Assembly (NCBI GenBank): GCA_021464415.1
Contig: JAKCWG010000485.1
Location: 1 to 64,000, forward strand
From: Lonicera japonica
Taxonomy: Eukaryota; Streptophyta; Magnoliopsida; Dipsacales; Caprifoliaceae
Length of the DNA stretch: 64,000 nucleotides
Direction: 5' to 3'
Position numbers and translations under genes: made by a program. Numbering within the stretch: the first letter of the stretch is position 1; each line of letters starts with the position of its first letter. A model generated the notes under the pieces. That model did no database searches, was not told the DNA's origin, and saw nothing but the letters and a program-made list of their open reading frames with translations. Shown here one piece after another: positions 11,960 through 23,500 of the stretch.

Positions 11960-12245
11960 ACTTTAAGGATCCGTTTCATAAAAATATGAAAAAGAAAAAT
12001 AAAAACAGTTGATGTTTGTGAAAAATTTGAAAATAAGTTGAGACATATAGTGAGATATCTTCTTACTTTGTTATTTTTTCCATGGATAAATTTTCTTTGG
12101 TGGTTGGAGAAGAAAAAAGTTTCACAAAAGATTATGAAGGATGGAAAACATCTACTCATAAAATGAGCATGTGATGGAGCATATCTCATTACATGACTTA
12201 ACTTATTTTCTAACTTTCTACCTGAAAAATAGGATTTAATGTTAA
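11960..12245. mobile_element. Inverted-repeat MITE-like element (family 1, copy 3)
   Basis: AAAATTTGAAAATAAGTTGA at about 12023-12042 pairs with ACTTAACTTATTTTCTAACT at about 12197-12216; the inner arms contain CCATGGATAAATTTTC and reverse-complement partners. This is the same family as 3042-3345. It is followed at 12279 and 12338 by a 32-bp perfect direct duplication (CATTGGAGTAAAAATTCAAA...). Confidence 0.5.
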
Positions 12246-12249
12246 AGAG

Positions 12250-13470
12250 AAAAGAGGAAAGAAAATTGCATTTGTGGCATTGGAGTAAAAATTCAAATCT
12301 TGTGAAGATTGTACGTACGTGAGAAGCTAAACATTTTTTGCCCATTGGAGTAAAAATTCAAATCTTGTGAAGATACTAATTAATATAGTAAAATGGGTTA
12401 GTCTCTTAGTTTTTTACCTAACTTCTAAATTTGAGAAGACCACTTACGATGCCAAACACATCACATTATCAAGGGAATTTTTACCATCGTGAATAAATAT
12501 ACCATCTCTAGATTTGCTAACAGCAGGACAGCGCAATGCCTTGCTTTTAATGAAAATTTCACCTTATTCCCGAATGATTTGTCCTCTAACTTGTCGCGAA
12601 ATCAACAAAATTTTGCATGCTGATTTTGAGTAGTTTACGTTGTTTTGTTGTTCTTAAAAAAAATTTCTTTATTTTACGGCATATATAGATTTTTAATACG
12701 TCACCTTTTTTATGTTATTTTATTAGTAAATTGATTTACATGTGTTTAAGTCAGTACGTACCTCAAATACATAAATAAATAAAAGGTCAGTATCGTACCA
12801 ACCTTTGATTGCCTAATTATAACACATGTTGGTCAAACAAACAGAAGACAATATTGCACAGCAAAGTGCTCCTGTAACGGTTTTTCTTTTAACTTTGAAT
12901 AATTTTCAACTGAGTATTTTAAATTCTTTTTTTCCCCCATCTAAATTAAGAAACGTTATTATATATATATAAGGAAAACCTTCATTTCTTGCTTGGATGA
13001 TATAATTGAAATGAGTTTGTCAAATTTATTTATTTATTAATTCCACTTGTCGAAAACACATTTTTTTTTATCTCGTGCATTTAATAAATAAAAGGTCAGT
13101 TTCGTACCAACCTTTAATTGCCCAAATTATAAACTTTAATAGAATTTTTATAAAACCTTCAAATTCTATAAATAATTTTTATAGAATTTATTTATAATTG
13201 AGTCAACTATATATTTTGTGATGTGGATAAAATGTTAGAGGACCCTTACCTAAATAATCCACGTGTATGTGCATATAAAAATGTCTACTTTTAATTTTTA
13301 ATATTCTAATTAATTTCCGCTGCTTGATTTATAATACGCCAATACAAGTTTTCTTCTTTGAGAGCCTAACTTCTTTTCACTTGCTTCAATTAATTCAGAC
13401 GATAGCCACTGACTAAGACCATCCCACTAACTATACAACAAGTCAGCCATTTTAAATCCTTACAAATTTC
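12250..13470. other. Intergenic / upstream region of STIG1-like gene 2
   Basis: A 50-bp block (AAATAAAAGGTCAGT..CGTACCAACCTTT) is repeated at about 12777 and 13086. The stretch 13355-13385 (GAGCCTAACTTCTTTTCACT) matches the equivalent position upstream of gene 1 (7391-7412), so part of the promoter is conserved between the paralogues. No other gene was seen. Confidence 0.5.
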
Positions 13471-13472
13471 AG

Positions 13473-13480
13473 TATAAATA
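13473..13480 (+). promoter_or_regulatory. TATA box of STIG1-like gene 2
   Basis: TATAAATA followed by CCC, 138 bp before the start codon, identical to the element before gene 1. Confidence 0.75.
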
Positions 13481-13543
13481 CCCTTTTCATCAACCTCTAT
13501 ATTTCATCCAATACATTTCATATAACTTCCCCATCTCATTACC

Positions 13544-13546
<3 letters not shown>

Positions 13547-13596
<50 letters not shown>
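13547..13596 (+). repeat. (TC)n(AC)n microsatellite in the 5' leader
   Basis: About 16 TC units followed by about 9 AC units lie between the TATA box and the ATG at 13618, so they are almost certainly in the 5' UTR of STIG1-like gene 2. CT-rich leaders are common in plant genes, and the tract is a likely length polymorphism. Confidence 0.9.
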
Positions 13597-13617
13597 GTAG
13601 CTCAAAGTTACACCACC

Positions 13618-14055
13618 ATGAAGAATCTAAGGTCCTTTTTAATATTAGCCATGTTCATGGCGTTGATCATTAGCGCTTTGTCAACGCCATCCGAAGAACA
13701 AGTTATTGACGAAGAAGATGAAACCCCTGTCCTCGATGAGGAACAAACAACATCACTTCGAGGGGCCAGCCGTTTTCTTGCCCAAAAAACACGTGCCAAA
13801 ATGACATGCAACAAGTACCCCAGAGTGTGTCGGGCAAAGGGGAGCGCGGGGCCTGATTGCTGCAAAAAGAAATGCGTAAACGTGAAGACAGACAGGCTCA
13901 ACTGCGGTGCGTGTGGCAAGAAGTGCAAGTATGGGGATATTTGTTGCAAAGGCCAGTGCGTGAATCAGTTATCCAACAAGAGGCATTGTGGGGGTTGCGG
14001 TAACAAGTGTGACAAAGGGGGTTTGTGTGTCTATGGACTTTGCAGCTATGCGTAG
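13618..14055 (+). CDS. STIG1-like cysteine-rich secreted protein 2
   Basis: An intact 145-residue single-exon gene. Residues 1-22 form a clear signal peptide (MKNLRSF, then a hydrophobic core, ending near ALS-TP). Residues 23-50 are acidic and variable. RFLAQKTRAKMTC leads into the STIG1 domain with 16 cysteines in the pattern ...DCCKKKC...LNCGxCGKKC...ICC...HCGGCGNKC...CVYGLC. The product should be secreted. STIG1 family members act in the apoplast (stigma exudate, pollen-tube growth through receptor kinases) or as ROS-related signals; which applies here is unknown. The start is supported by ACC before the ATG, a signal peptide, and an upstream TATA box and CT-rich leader. AATAAA at 14135 is a plausible poly(A) signal. 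It is a paralogue of the gene at 7631 in the same orientation, about 5.5 kb away. Confidence 0.92.
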   Translation: MKNLRSFLILAMFMALIISALSTPSEEQVIDEEDETPVLDEEQTTSLRGASRFLAQKTRAKMTCNKYPRVCRAKGSAGPDCCKKKCVNVKTDRLNCGACGKKCKYGDICCKGQCVNQLSNKRHCGGCGNKCDKGGLCVYGLCSYA

Positions 14056-14234
14056 AAAATAAATTAGGATGGATTATTTTTAGCTGTTAATTAATATTGA
14101 TGGATTTGTTTGTTAATCTGGTGTGTAAACAGACAATAAAGAGCAAGCCATATATGTACTAAGGGTGGGTCGCCTATGATTATTTATTCTTTTTGTTGGT
14201 TCTTGTAAAATTGTAATATTGATATAGTATTCAA

Positions 14235-14985
14235 CTAGTTTTATAACCCGCCCGATGGGCGAACATTTGTAAATTGCTTTGTGAAATTATAATTGTCAAA
14301 CATTACATGGAAATAACATCAATATTATAAAAAGCATGAAAGATATAGCTTTAGAATACACATCATAAAGTAATTGTAAATGAATAGTTATGGTAAAAAC
14401 TTATTCACAAAAACTATTACCAAAACTTATGCTCTCATAAAACTAAATCTATACTATGAATATGGTTCACAACTATTGCCATGATCACATCCTTTTGGTG
14501 TATACTTTAAAAATCTTCCTTGCTACATAAGTATCTTGGGGAAATTTTTCGCGGAAATATTATATCACTGGGAAGCTACTATAGGTAAATGCATTTATAT
14601 GTTCTGCCAATTAACATTACATTATAAATCAACAACAATATATAATAAAGAAGCATGAATTTGTTAAAAATGAAAGAAGTGTACAGATTGGGAGGTACGG
14701 AAAACAAATTAGAAACGTTGTGTTTTTCAAGCAAAATTGTTATGCAAAATCTATTTGTATTTGCAGGTTGATAACCAACAACTAATCATTTATATGCGGA
14801 CCAACAAAATTTAAAAAGTTAAGCAAATAGTTACAAATTTCTACATTTATTTGATGTACGTGTATGTCTGTTTTCATATATACATTCAGAGGAAAAATAA
14901 AATTAGAAAAAGGGAAAATGGGATTTGTCCATAGACGTGTAGAACACTTTAATTAAGAGAATAAGTTTGCGCTCGATCATATATA
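14235..14985 (-). mobile_element. Helitron 3' end (minus orientation) and adjoining non-coding DNA
   Basis: Read on the minus strand, the sequence ends with a CGCCC/GGGCG hairpin (14250-14262), then CTAG (14235-14238) followed by T, the 3' signature of a Helitron. Its 5' TC end could not be located, so the right boundary is only a guess. The rest up to 14985 is AT-rich and non-coding. Confidence 0.4.
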
Positions 14986-15111
14986 TAGTTTAGCAATTTA
15001 ATTTAACATTTATGTGTACGCGCGCAGATATATATATATATAGTTGCAAAAAAATTACATTCCATGGAATATAAACATATATTAAAAACCTCAGAAAGAA
15101 ATTTGATTGCA

Positions 15112-15346
15112 TTGATACAATGACAATTTGAATGAAAGCAAACATGAATCCCATGTCATCGTCGCACACCAGAACACAAGGCTCAGATCCCGGTAATACA
15201 TACTTAACAGTAAAATCGGTCGTTGAAATCCCGAGAAACTTGGACCGAATAACCTCACACAAGTCGTTGAATGACGACCCATTGTTCAAGCTAAAAACAG
15301 CTGAATCATCGCCAAATTTACATCGGAATATCACCCTGGACTCCAT
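15112..15346 (-). pseudogene. PB1-like exon of a MULE-type transposase (fragment)
   Basis: The ATG at 15346 opens MESRVIFRCKFGDDSAVF, followed by a segment with FNDLCEVIRSKF, VKYVLPGSEPC and DDDMGFMFAF. This resembles the PB1-type N-terminal domain of plant Mutator-like transposases, where a 'FNDL...ikYfLPG...l...nD.D' pattern is usual. A TGCAG acceptor precedes the ATG and the frame runs into non-similar sequence after about 15130, as an exon boundary would. No MULE DNA-binding, transposase or zinc-knuckle segment was found next to it. It is either a degraded MULE or a captured PB1 exon; other PB1 proteins cannot be excluded. Confidence 0.4.
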
Positions 15347-15419
15347 CTGCATTTCATAAAATAAGAAAGAATAAAAGCTACTCCAATAAAAATACAAATA
15401 TGATATACACAAGGAGAGT

Positions 15420-17090
15420 TGAACACATCAGGACCGATTGTGAAATATGTCTACTTTGTTGTGCGTAAGCATAATAGATAATTACAACCTACGTACCGAA
15501 AACACCAACTCACGGTGACAAGAAAACGTGCCTAATCTATTAACAATCAAACATCAGACAATAAAGTAAACCAACCAAACTTGACCACCCAAAAAGCCGT
15601 TGAGAACCATTTGATAATTATACTGATAAACAAAAAAATGTCTGAGACCAACTTATATAAATGGAAGTCTGTGTAAATAATAATATGCCTAACAACATTA
15701 GGACTTGACTTTGGAAAATTATTCTACAAACAATATAGGTAGTAACCAAACCTGACCGAATGAATACTATCTCTACTAATGCCGTAAATTCAAAACTCCA
15801 TAAACGACTACCCAGATTGAATGATAAGTAAAAATGCACTTATACGAAGTATATTCACAATAATTCGCATAGAATTCTAAAAAAAGAACCAGTATTACCT
15901 CACTCTCACACCTAAGATCTAATGAAACGAACAGATAGAATACACTGAATCAATAAACCAATAATGAAACGACAATGACCAAACTAAACCTGCTAACGTG
16001 ATAAGCCTGACTCAATTCAAATCTTCTAATGGGATAAACAACGTGAAACACCCTATAACTACTTTGAACCGATCGATACATTACCAACCTGGCAACGTGC
16101 ACACATAATGTAACCCATCGGATAAAAACACGGAAAATTCAAACTGGAATTTGAACTTCACCCAAATACCATAAACAATATTACGTCATAATAATAATAT
16201 AAATATTTTGAAATGTTAAATAGGGACAATAAAGTAAACTAACATTATTTAATATAGTAAATAATTGTTTAAAAAAAACCAAAAATTCTCCTTCGTTAAA
16301 AACTCGTCCTTTAAACTAAGTCCATAAATAGATTGTCCTTCGTTAAAACCACCATAAAATAATTATCCTTAATGATTATTTTCTATATTTAAAGTGTAGA
16401 TAATTGTTCATCATCATATATAATCTATGCTATTGGTTACATACAAATATAGAAAAATACTATAGAAAATAATAGTAAAGGATATTATATAAATGGCAGT
16501 AATAATAAAAGACATCCATTAAAAATATTTATTTTAAAGGACAACTTTTCAATGAAGGACAAACTATTAATTATTTTATTATTTCAAATAATTAAGTTGA
16601 ATTCCAATACGACATTTCTTAAAGATAATTACAAGAAAATAAAAATAAAATAAAATTTAGAATTAAATCAATGAAAATAAATTTAAACAAATTCAAACAC
16701 ATATCACAAGGAATTCAAACAAAAAGATAAATACAAAAGTAATTCAAAAAAGGTCAAGCATGTGGTCCTTAGCTTTCAATTTTCTGTAGGCAATACTTTT
16801 TTTTATTTTTTAAAAATCATTAGGCTCTGTAGAAAACTAGCATCATGACATAAATAACAAAAAAAAGGTAGGTAGAGGCTACAGAGTCCTGCCCTCTAAA
16901 CTTACAAAAAGGTCCTTCAAAAGAACTAAGAATAATAGAAAAAATAACTAAAACTTGAAAAATGAAGTAAGTTTATATAATAAAAACAGCCAGCCCACTA
17001 TTGTCCTAATTTTCGGAACTTCAAACTTTTTGGAGTCAGGCCCATAACTACTAAGGAGAAAGAAGTGCAGAAAGGGAAATCCTACAACTG
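15420..17090. other. Intergenic, possible foldback element
   Basis: No gene. TCCTTCGTTAAAAACTCGTCC (16290-16310) is a partial reverse complement of GGACAACTTTTCAATGAAGGA (16539-16559), suggesting a degraded inverted-repeat element of about 0.3-0.4 kb. The stretch 15430-16190 may be internal non-coding DNA linked to the MULE-like exon, but nothing shows it. Confidence 0.35.
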
Positions 17091-17106
17091 TTAAGCACCC
17101 CAGTGG

Positions 17107-19506
17107 TCAATGAGCTCCTCCAGCACTATCACCATCAGCTCTGGAAGGTGAAGGCAGGCCTGCCTCCCATTTCTCTAATAAGTCAGGATCTTCTTCCCTG
17201 ATCAACTGGATGATTGCAAGGACATCAGCTATCTTCTCCAAAATCTTGGCCTCAAGCTCCAAAGTAACACCCATGTCTTTTGGGAGCTTAATACCCTTGA
17301 GATTGTCAAGTTGGTTAAGGGCGAGGTCAGGAGCCTTGTAAAAACCAGCCACGTAGGCATCGCAGACCTTGGCAAATTGGCCCCCTTGTGCGCTGAAGCT
17401 CTCAACGGCCTGGACCTCAATTGCAGGAATGGAGTCTTTTAGGTCCTTGGCCTCCTTCTCTAGCTCAGAGACCTGGTTCTTAGTGGCCTCATGTTAATGA
17501 AAGGCAGCAGAGAGCTCGTTCTTCTTGATTTCTAGTTAAGACTAGAGCTCCTTTATGCTTGCCGTAGCCTCTTCTCGACCTTCATGCTTGAGCTCCATCA
17601 ATTTCTGAGCCACTTCCTTGGCCTTGCGCTCGAGCTGTATGACCTGTTGAACTTCATCCTTTGCAGCACGTTTGAGCTCAACATCTTTGCGTGCCTCCTC
17701 CAGCTCTGCATTTAGGCTTTTTATTCTCCTTGTCGGCCTTCTCAGCATGGGCCAAAGCCCCCTCAAGCTCAGCCTGCAACTCTTGCAACTCTCCACGGGC
17801 CTTCTCCAAGGCAGACGAGAGCTGCCAATTGGAAGTCCCCTCCTGAGCTATATAGAGGGTTGAGTAGAAAAGGGAGATGGCCTAAAAAAAATAATACAGT
17901 CAGAAGAGCTTGAAGGAAAGTAAAAATAAAAAAAAAGCTAGGAAGAACAGAGAGACTACCTGACTTATGTAATGACCAAACTACCGGCCCCCACCAATCT
18001 GGCGTTCTGGAGCATGCCTTCCCCAAGAGGAGGTAATGTCACCCCAGGAATAAAGAATCCAGAGCCGTCAGTCCTTGTGGACTTTGGAACGTTATATGTG
18101 GCCCCATAACTAAAGGCGGATTACTGATGGGCCTCCCCGAGATCGAGCTCTTTCAGCTCATCTTTATGATCAGAGATCACCGGCTTGTACATGCCCCTCA
18201 CAGGATAAGCCCCTTTCTGTGGGGAAATAGGAGCATCGGCGTACTCGAGCTCTGTATTCTTCCCTAGCTTCGTCTCACATGGACTCAATGGAGGAAGATT
18301 GGCCAAGGTACTGGTCATCATGTCGACATAGGAGCCGATGATGTCTTCACTTTCCACGACCTATTTAGGAGTAGGTCGTACTTCCTTAAAAGCTAGAATT
18401 GAGGCCACAGTGGCCAGGGGGGCGGTAATAGAGGTCCCCTCATCTACCTTAGACCTGTTTGCGGCTAAAGGACCTCTCTGAGAAGTCCTTTTCCTTCTAT
18501 TTACCCTCTTTGGACTAATTACCAGAGGTCTACTTGCACAAGCAGAAAGGAAACATAAAGAAAATAATAGGTAAGAGCTCTGATTAAACAGAAAGAGATT
18601 TTAGAGTAATATACTTACTGGAGGGTAGCAAGAAAAAAACTTGGCAAATATGGAAAATGTCCAGCGGAGCTCCTTTAGCCGGCTCTCCCCTAGGTTGTTT
18701 GGACCTCCTCTACTGGAGCCTACCCTCCTCTTCTTCCTCTGTTTATTCGATAGTAAGAAGTGATATTGGCCCACTTTTGAAGTTTGAGCAGGGGCAGCGG
18801 AGGGAGGTCCTTAAAAAAGGACCACTTCACGGTCAGTATGGTTGGGTCCATGCATCTGGGTTTGGGATTGGGACCCAACCCAATTTCCAGCAACCGTGCT
18901 GGGCTTTCTCTTTGTCGTTACAAAGTTCAGAAAGGGACAACGAGTTAGCTCAGAGACAAACACATAGAGAAATAAAAGGAACAACAGCTCCTACGACTTA
19001 CGTATAGAAAGTGGCTCGTCGAACCAGGTATTGAGGCCAAAGATGCTGGGGCAACCTGGCTCATACTCCCAGCCAGTGCTAGAGATATAGAATAACATCT
19101 TCTTCCAGTTGGAGATGCTCCCTAGGGATCTTGGATGATCTTGGGAACTCCCAGCCTGGAAGAGTAGCTGAGAGTCCCCCTATTGCGTGGATCTCCAACC
19201 TTGTATTGGAACAAAAGCAGGAACTCATCAGCAGAGATCTCGTGACTCCTAACAGATATGGCCCTGAAGATTAGGATGGACCTTATCAGACAGCTCCACA
19301 TATTAGGAAGAACCTGCATAGGGGAGAGATCTAAGACGAGCAGGAGCTCCCTTAAATGGTCGTCCATGGGGAATCTGAGCCCCATGCTTAAAGGCGGACT
19401 TGTAGAAACAGACATCACCTAGTCGGTAATAGCAAGCCCTCTCTTCTGGCTCTGGATCTTTGACCTTAACACCTAAGGGGGTCTGGTATCTCTCCCGGAG
19501 TGCCAT
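17107..19506 (-). pseudogene. Degenerate 'putative gypsy type transposon' (Transposase_28-like) gene
   Basis: ATG at 19506 starts MALRERYQTPLG. The readable segments (19506-19303, then frame-shifted 19418-19122) include YYRLGDVCFYKSAFKHG, LRFPMDDHLRELLLVLDL, SPMQVLPNMW and EISADEFLLLFQ, the pattern of the plant Transposase_28 ('putative gypsy type transposon') domain. A further segment at 19120-19015 ends at a CGTAAGT donor-like site. Later pieces are an acidic segment (18357-18121), a Lys/Glu-rich coiled coil (17796-17542: LNAELEEARKDVELKRAAKD...) and a C-terminal piece (17352-17107). Stops and frameshifts separate them, so the gene is broken. The order domain-coil-tail matches proteins carried by large plant retroelements. 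No LTRs were found here. Confidence 0.55.
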
Positions 19507-19819
19507 TGTTATTGCAGTAAGACCTTTATATGGACATATATATATATGTATATCACTGATTTTACTTTTTTCTCTATGTTATTGTATATATATATATATA
19601 TAATGTATATGTATATAGCTTTACAAGTTGCTAATGAATTTGTCGAATAAGGAAAATAAGTTATATTGATTACATTACGATCACAATTTACCAGCTTCTT
19701 AATATTGGAATGCCATTTAATGCAGCTACACCTCTTTATGAATGTACCTAATTTGTATGTCACCAATCTCACTTTTTCCTCTATATTTTTGTATATATCT
19801 ATATTGTCTCTGTATGTAG

Positions 19820-19999
19820 TTTCAAAAATGGCAAAAGAATTTGTCAAACGTAAATTTCTGGATCACACGATCCAAATGTCCTGGCTTGGTCTTGAACATC
19901 TTAATAATGCTATACAACAAAAATCCCCTGCTCAAATCGATGAGCTTCACCAATTTGGAGTTGCCTTGCTTCAAGGGTTGAATTGCACTCATGTATTGG
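19820..19999 (+). pseudogene. Orphan exon, unknown protein
   Basis: A 180-bp open segment bounded by a pyrimidine-containing acceptor (TGTATGTAG) and a consensus donor GTAAGT at 20000. It encodes MAKEFVKRKFLDHTIQMS followed by an amphipathic stretch ending GLNCTHVLG. I do not recognise the family. The acceptor region and exon start are duplicated in decayed form about 205 bp upstream (19556-19660: ATGAATTTGTCGAATAAGG versus AAGAATTTGTCAAACG). The next acceptor-like site (20165) leads into a frame that stops at once. It probably belongs with the repeat array that follows. Confidence 0.4.
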
Positions 20000-20539
20000 G
20001 TAAGTCTTATTTTATTAGATATAGAATATGTGTGTTGTTACTTTCTTCCTTGTTTACTATATATATATATTATTTTATTTTCTTTCCCAAGAGGATTATA
20101 GCTGTTCTTTCTTCCTTCTTATATTAAACAAAAAGAAAAAAATATATTTTTATTTTGTTTTGTAGAACTGAACAATGGATAGCAACGCGTTGAGAAGCAG
20201 AGAGTAAAGCAAAAAACGGATGAACATGAATACAAGGCAGGTGTCTCCCCCTCATATTGAAGCTACCCCATTAAGGTCCGGTAGAGGACATCATCACAAT
20301 CAACAGGCAGACCTGGTCACAGTCCATCCAAACTAGGTCCAGGCCACTACAAACACTATTTTGGCCCTAGCAAATATGGTGCCGGACGCGAAAAATAAAG
20401 TTGAGACCGATAGAGCTAGACGTTATATAGATCATTTGAGACTGCGTAATCCAAAGGAAACTGCCCCACTAAGGTCAGATATTGCACATCTCATAATCAG
20501 TAGACTACTCCTGTCTCGACTGGCTCGACTTCGATTAAA

Positions 20540-23500
20540 CCGGAGATTGAGGCCAAGACTGAAGTTGCCGCACATCCAGTTGAACCGGAGTGAAGTGAAC
20601 AATTCGGATGTGTTTGGGGAATGATTTTAAAGTAGAGATGTCAATTGAATGAAGCCCCGGTAGACCTGATGCCAAGCCCAGTCAACAACCAGGGTTGGAT
20701 TTGATTTACAAATAAGAAGATGAAAATGGCTAAGAAGATTAAATAGCTTTAATACAGCATGTCATCAACGACATGACCCAGGCCAGGGACTTAGACTTTT
20801 AGCCCAGTCCTAAACCTGATGATACTCAGGACCGCGCTATAGTAGATCCCGTTGTAGACCCAGTAGACCCCGTGCTAGAGGGACAGATTGAGGCCGAGAC
20901 TGAAGCTTCTGGCCATCAAGTTGAATCGGAGAATAAAGTGAACAATTCAGATGTTTTGGGGAAGAATTTTGAAGTAGAGAATACTGATCTAGTGGATAAA
21001 ACCCCGGTTGACCCGATGCCAAACCAAGTCAACAAGTAGGGCTTAGATTTGGTTAATGACCAAGAAGAAGAAAACGGCCAAGAAGATCAAACAACTTTAA
21101 TACAGCATGTCATCAACAACATGACACATGCTGGGTACATAGATATTGAGCCTAGTCCTGAGCGTGATGATATTCAGGACCACGCTGCTGTAAATCCTGT
21201 TTTGAACTATACTTAGGATCGAGCTACTGCATAACCCATTTTGGACCGAGCAGACTTGGTGTTGGGGGGGGGGGACAGATTGAGGGCAAGACTAAAGCTG
21301 CTGGGCATCAAGTTAATTTAGAGAATGAAGTGAACAATTCAAATGTTTTGGGGAAGGATTTTGAAGACGCGGTTGACTAGATGCCAAGCCCAGTCAACAA
21401 CCAGGGCTTCGATATAGTTGATGATCAAGAAGATTAAAATAGCCAGGAAGATCCAACATCTTTAATGCAACATGTCATCATTGACATGATCCAGACTGGG
21501 GACTTTAATTTTGAGCCCGATCTCTAGCCTCATGATACTTAGGACTACGCTGCTACAGCTAAGCAACATCTGCAATGTCGCAGTGTTTTGTAATCTTAGG
21601 CGTTGCAACCCGAGACATCCTTAGTTCAGCGTAGCATTAATCCCCCGCCCCGGCTCCCCGCTACAACACCATCCCCCGTCCTAGCACTGTCAAGCCCAAT
21701 TAACAACTAAGGCTTAGATTTGGTTGACGACCAAGAAGATGAAAATGACCAAGAAGACTAAACAGCTTTAATACAGAATGTCATCAACAACATGACCCAG
21801 GCCGGGGATTTAGACTTTTAGCCCAGTCCTAAGCTTGATCTCTGGACCTCGCTGCTGCAGATCCTTTTCTGGACCCAACAAACCCTGTGACGGAGGGGAA
21901 GATTGAGGCTGAGACCGAAGTTTCTGGCCATCATTGAACCGAAGAATGAAAAAAAAAGTTAGATGTTTTGGGGAAGAATTTTGAATTAGAGAACACTGAT
22001 CTAGTGGATCAAGCCTCGATTGACCCAATGCCAAGCCAAGTCAACAACCAGGGCTTGGATTTGGTTGGCAACCAAGAAGATGAAAATGGCTAAGAAGAAC
22101 AAACACATATAATACAGCATGTTATCAACGACATGACGCAGGCCTGGGACTTAGACATTGAGCCCAGTCCAGAGCCTGGTGATATTCAAAACCGTGCTGC
22201 TGCGGATCCCGTTTTGGATGATACTGAGGACCGCGCTGCTGCATATTCCATTTTGGACCCAGCATACTTGGTGTTGGGGGGACAGATCATGGTCGAGACT
22301 GAAGATGTTGGGCATCAAATTGATCCAGAGAATGAAGTGAACAATTTGGATGTTTTAGGGAAAGATTTTAAAGCCTTGGTTAACCAAATGCCAAGCCTTG
22401 TTAACAACCAGGGATTGGATATGGTTGATGATCAAGAAGATGAAAACAGCTAGGAAGATCCAACATTTTTAACATAACATGTCATCATCGACATGATCCA
22501 GACCGAGGACTTTGATTTTGAGCCTGATCCTAAGCCTGATGATACTTAGGACTAACTTGCTATAGCTAAGCAACATCTGCAACGCAACGGTCTTTTGCAA
22601 TCATAGGCGTTGCAACCCAGGATATCCTCAGTTTAGCTTACCATTAATCCCCCACCCTGCCCCCAGCCTCGCCCTGCCTCGCTCCCAGCCGCAGCACTGT
22701 CCCCCGCCTTAGCACTGTCAAGCCCAATCAACAACCAAGGCTTGGATTTGGTTGACGATCAAGAAGATGAAAACAACCAAGAAGATTAAACAACTTTAAT
22801 ACAGCATGTCATCAATGACATGACCCAGGTTGGGGGCTTAGACTTTCAGCCCAATCCAATGCCTGATTATACTCAGGACCGCGATGTTACAGATCCCGTT
22901 CGGGACTTAGTAAACCCATTGTTAGAGGGGCAGATTGAGCCCGAGACTGAAACTCCCGGCCATTAAGTTGAACCAGAGAATGAATTAAACAATTAGATAT
23001 TTTGGGAAAGAATTTTAAAGTAAAGAACACTAATCTAGTGCATGAAGCCCCTGTTGACCCGATGCCAAGCCCAGTCAACAACAAGGGCTTGGATTTGGTT
23101 GATGACCAAGAAGATGAAAACGGCCAAAAAGATCAAACAACTTTAATACAGCATGTCATCAATGACATGACGCAGGCCAAGGACTTAGACATTGAGCCCA
23201 GTCTTGAGCGTTATGATATTCAGGACCTCGCTGCTGCAAATCCCATTTTAGACCCAGCAGACTCGGTGCTAGGGGGACAGATTGAGGCCGAGACTGAAGC
23301 TACTAGGCATCAGGTTGATCCAGAGAATGAAGTGAACAATTCGAATGTTTTGGGGAAGGATTTTAAAGCCCCAGTTGACCAGATGTCAAGCTGAGTCAAC
23401 AACCAGGGCTTGGATATCATTGATGATTAAGAAAATGAAAACAGCCAGGTAGAACCAACATTTTTAACATAACATGTCATCATCGACGTGATCCAGACCG

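Noticed and set aside
13560..13960. Minus-strand frames over the STIG1-like genes (13608-13949, 7726-8010)
   Set aside because: They mirror the cysteine-rich coding strand and have no features of their own.
18657..19007. Plus-strand 116-codon frame at 18.7 kb
   Set aside because: It lies antisense to the decayed transposon gene and has no recognisable domain.
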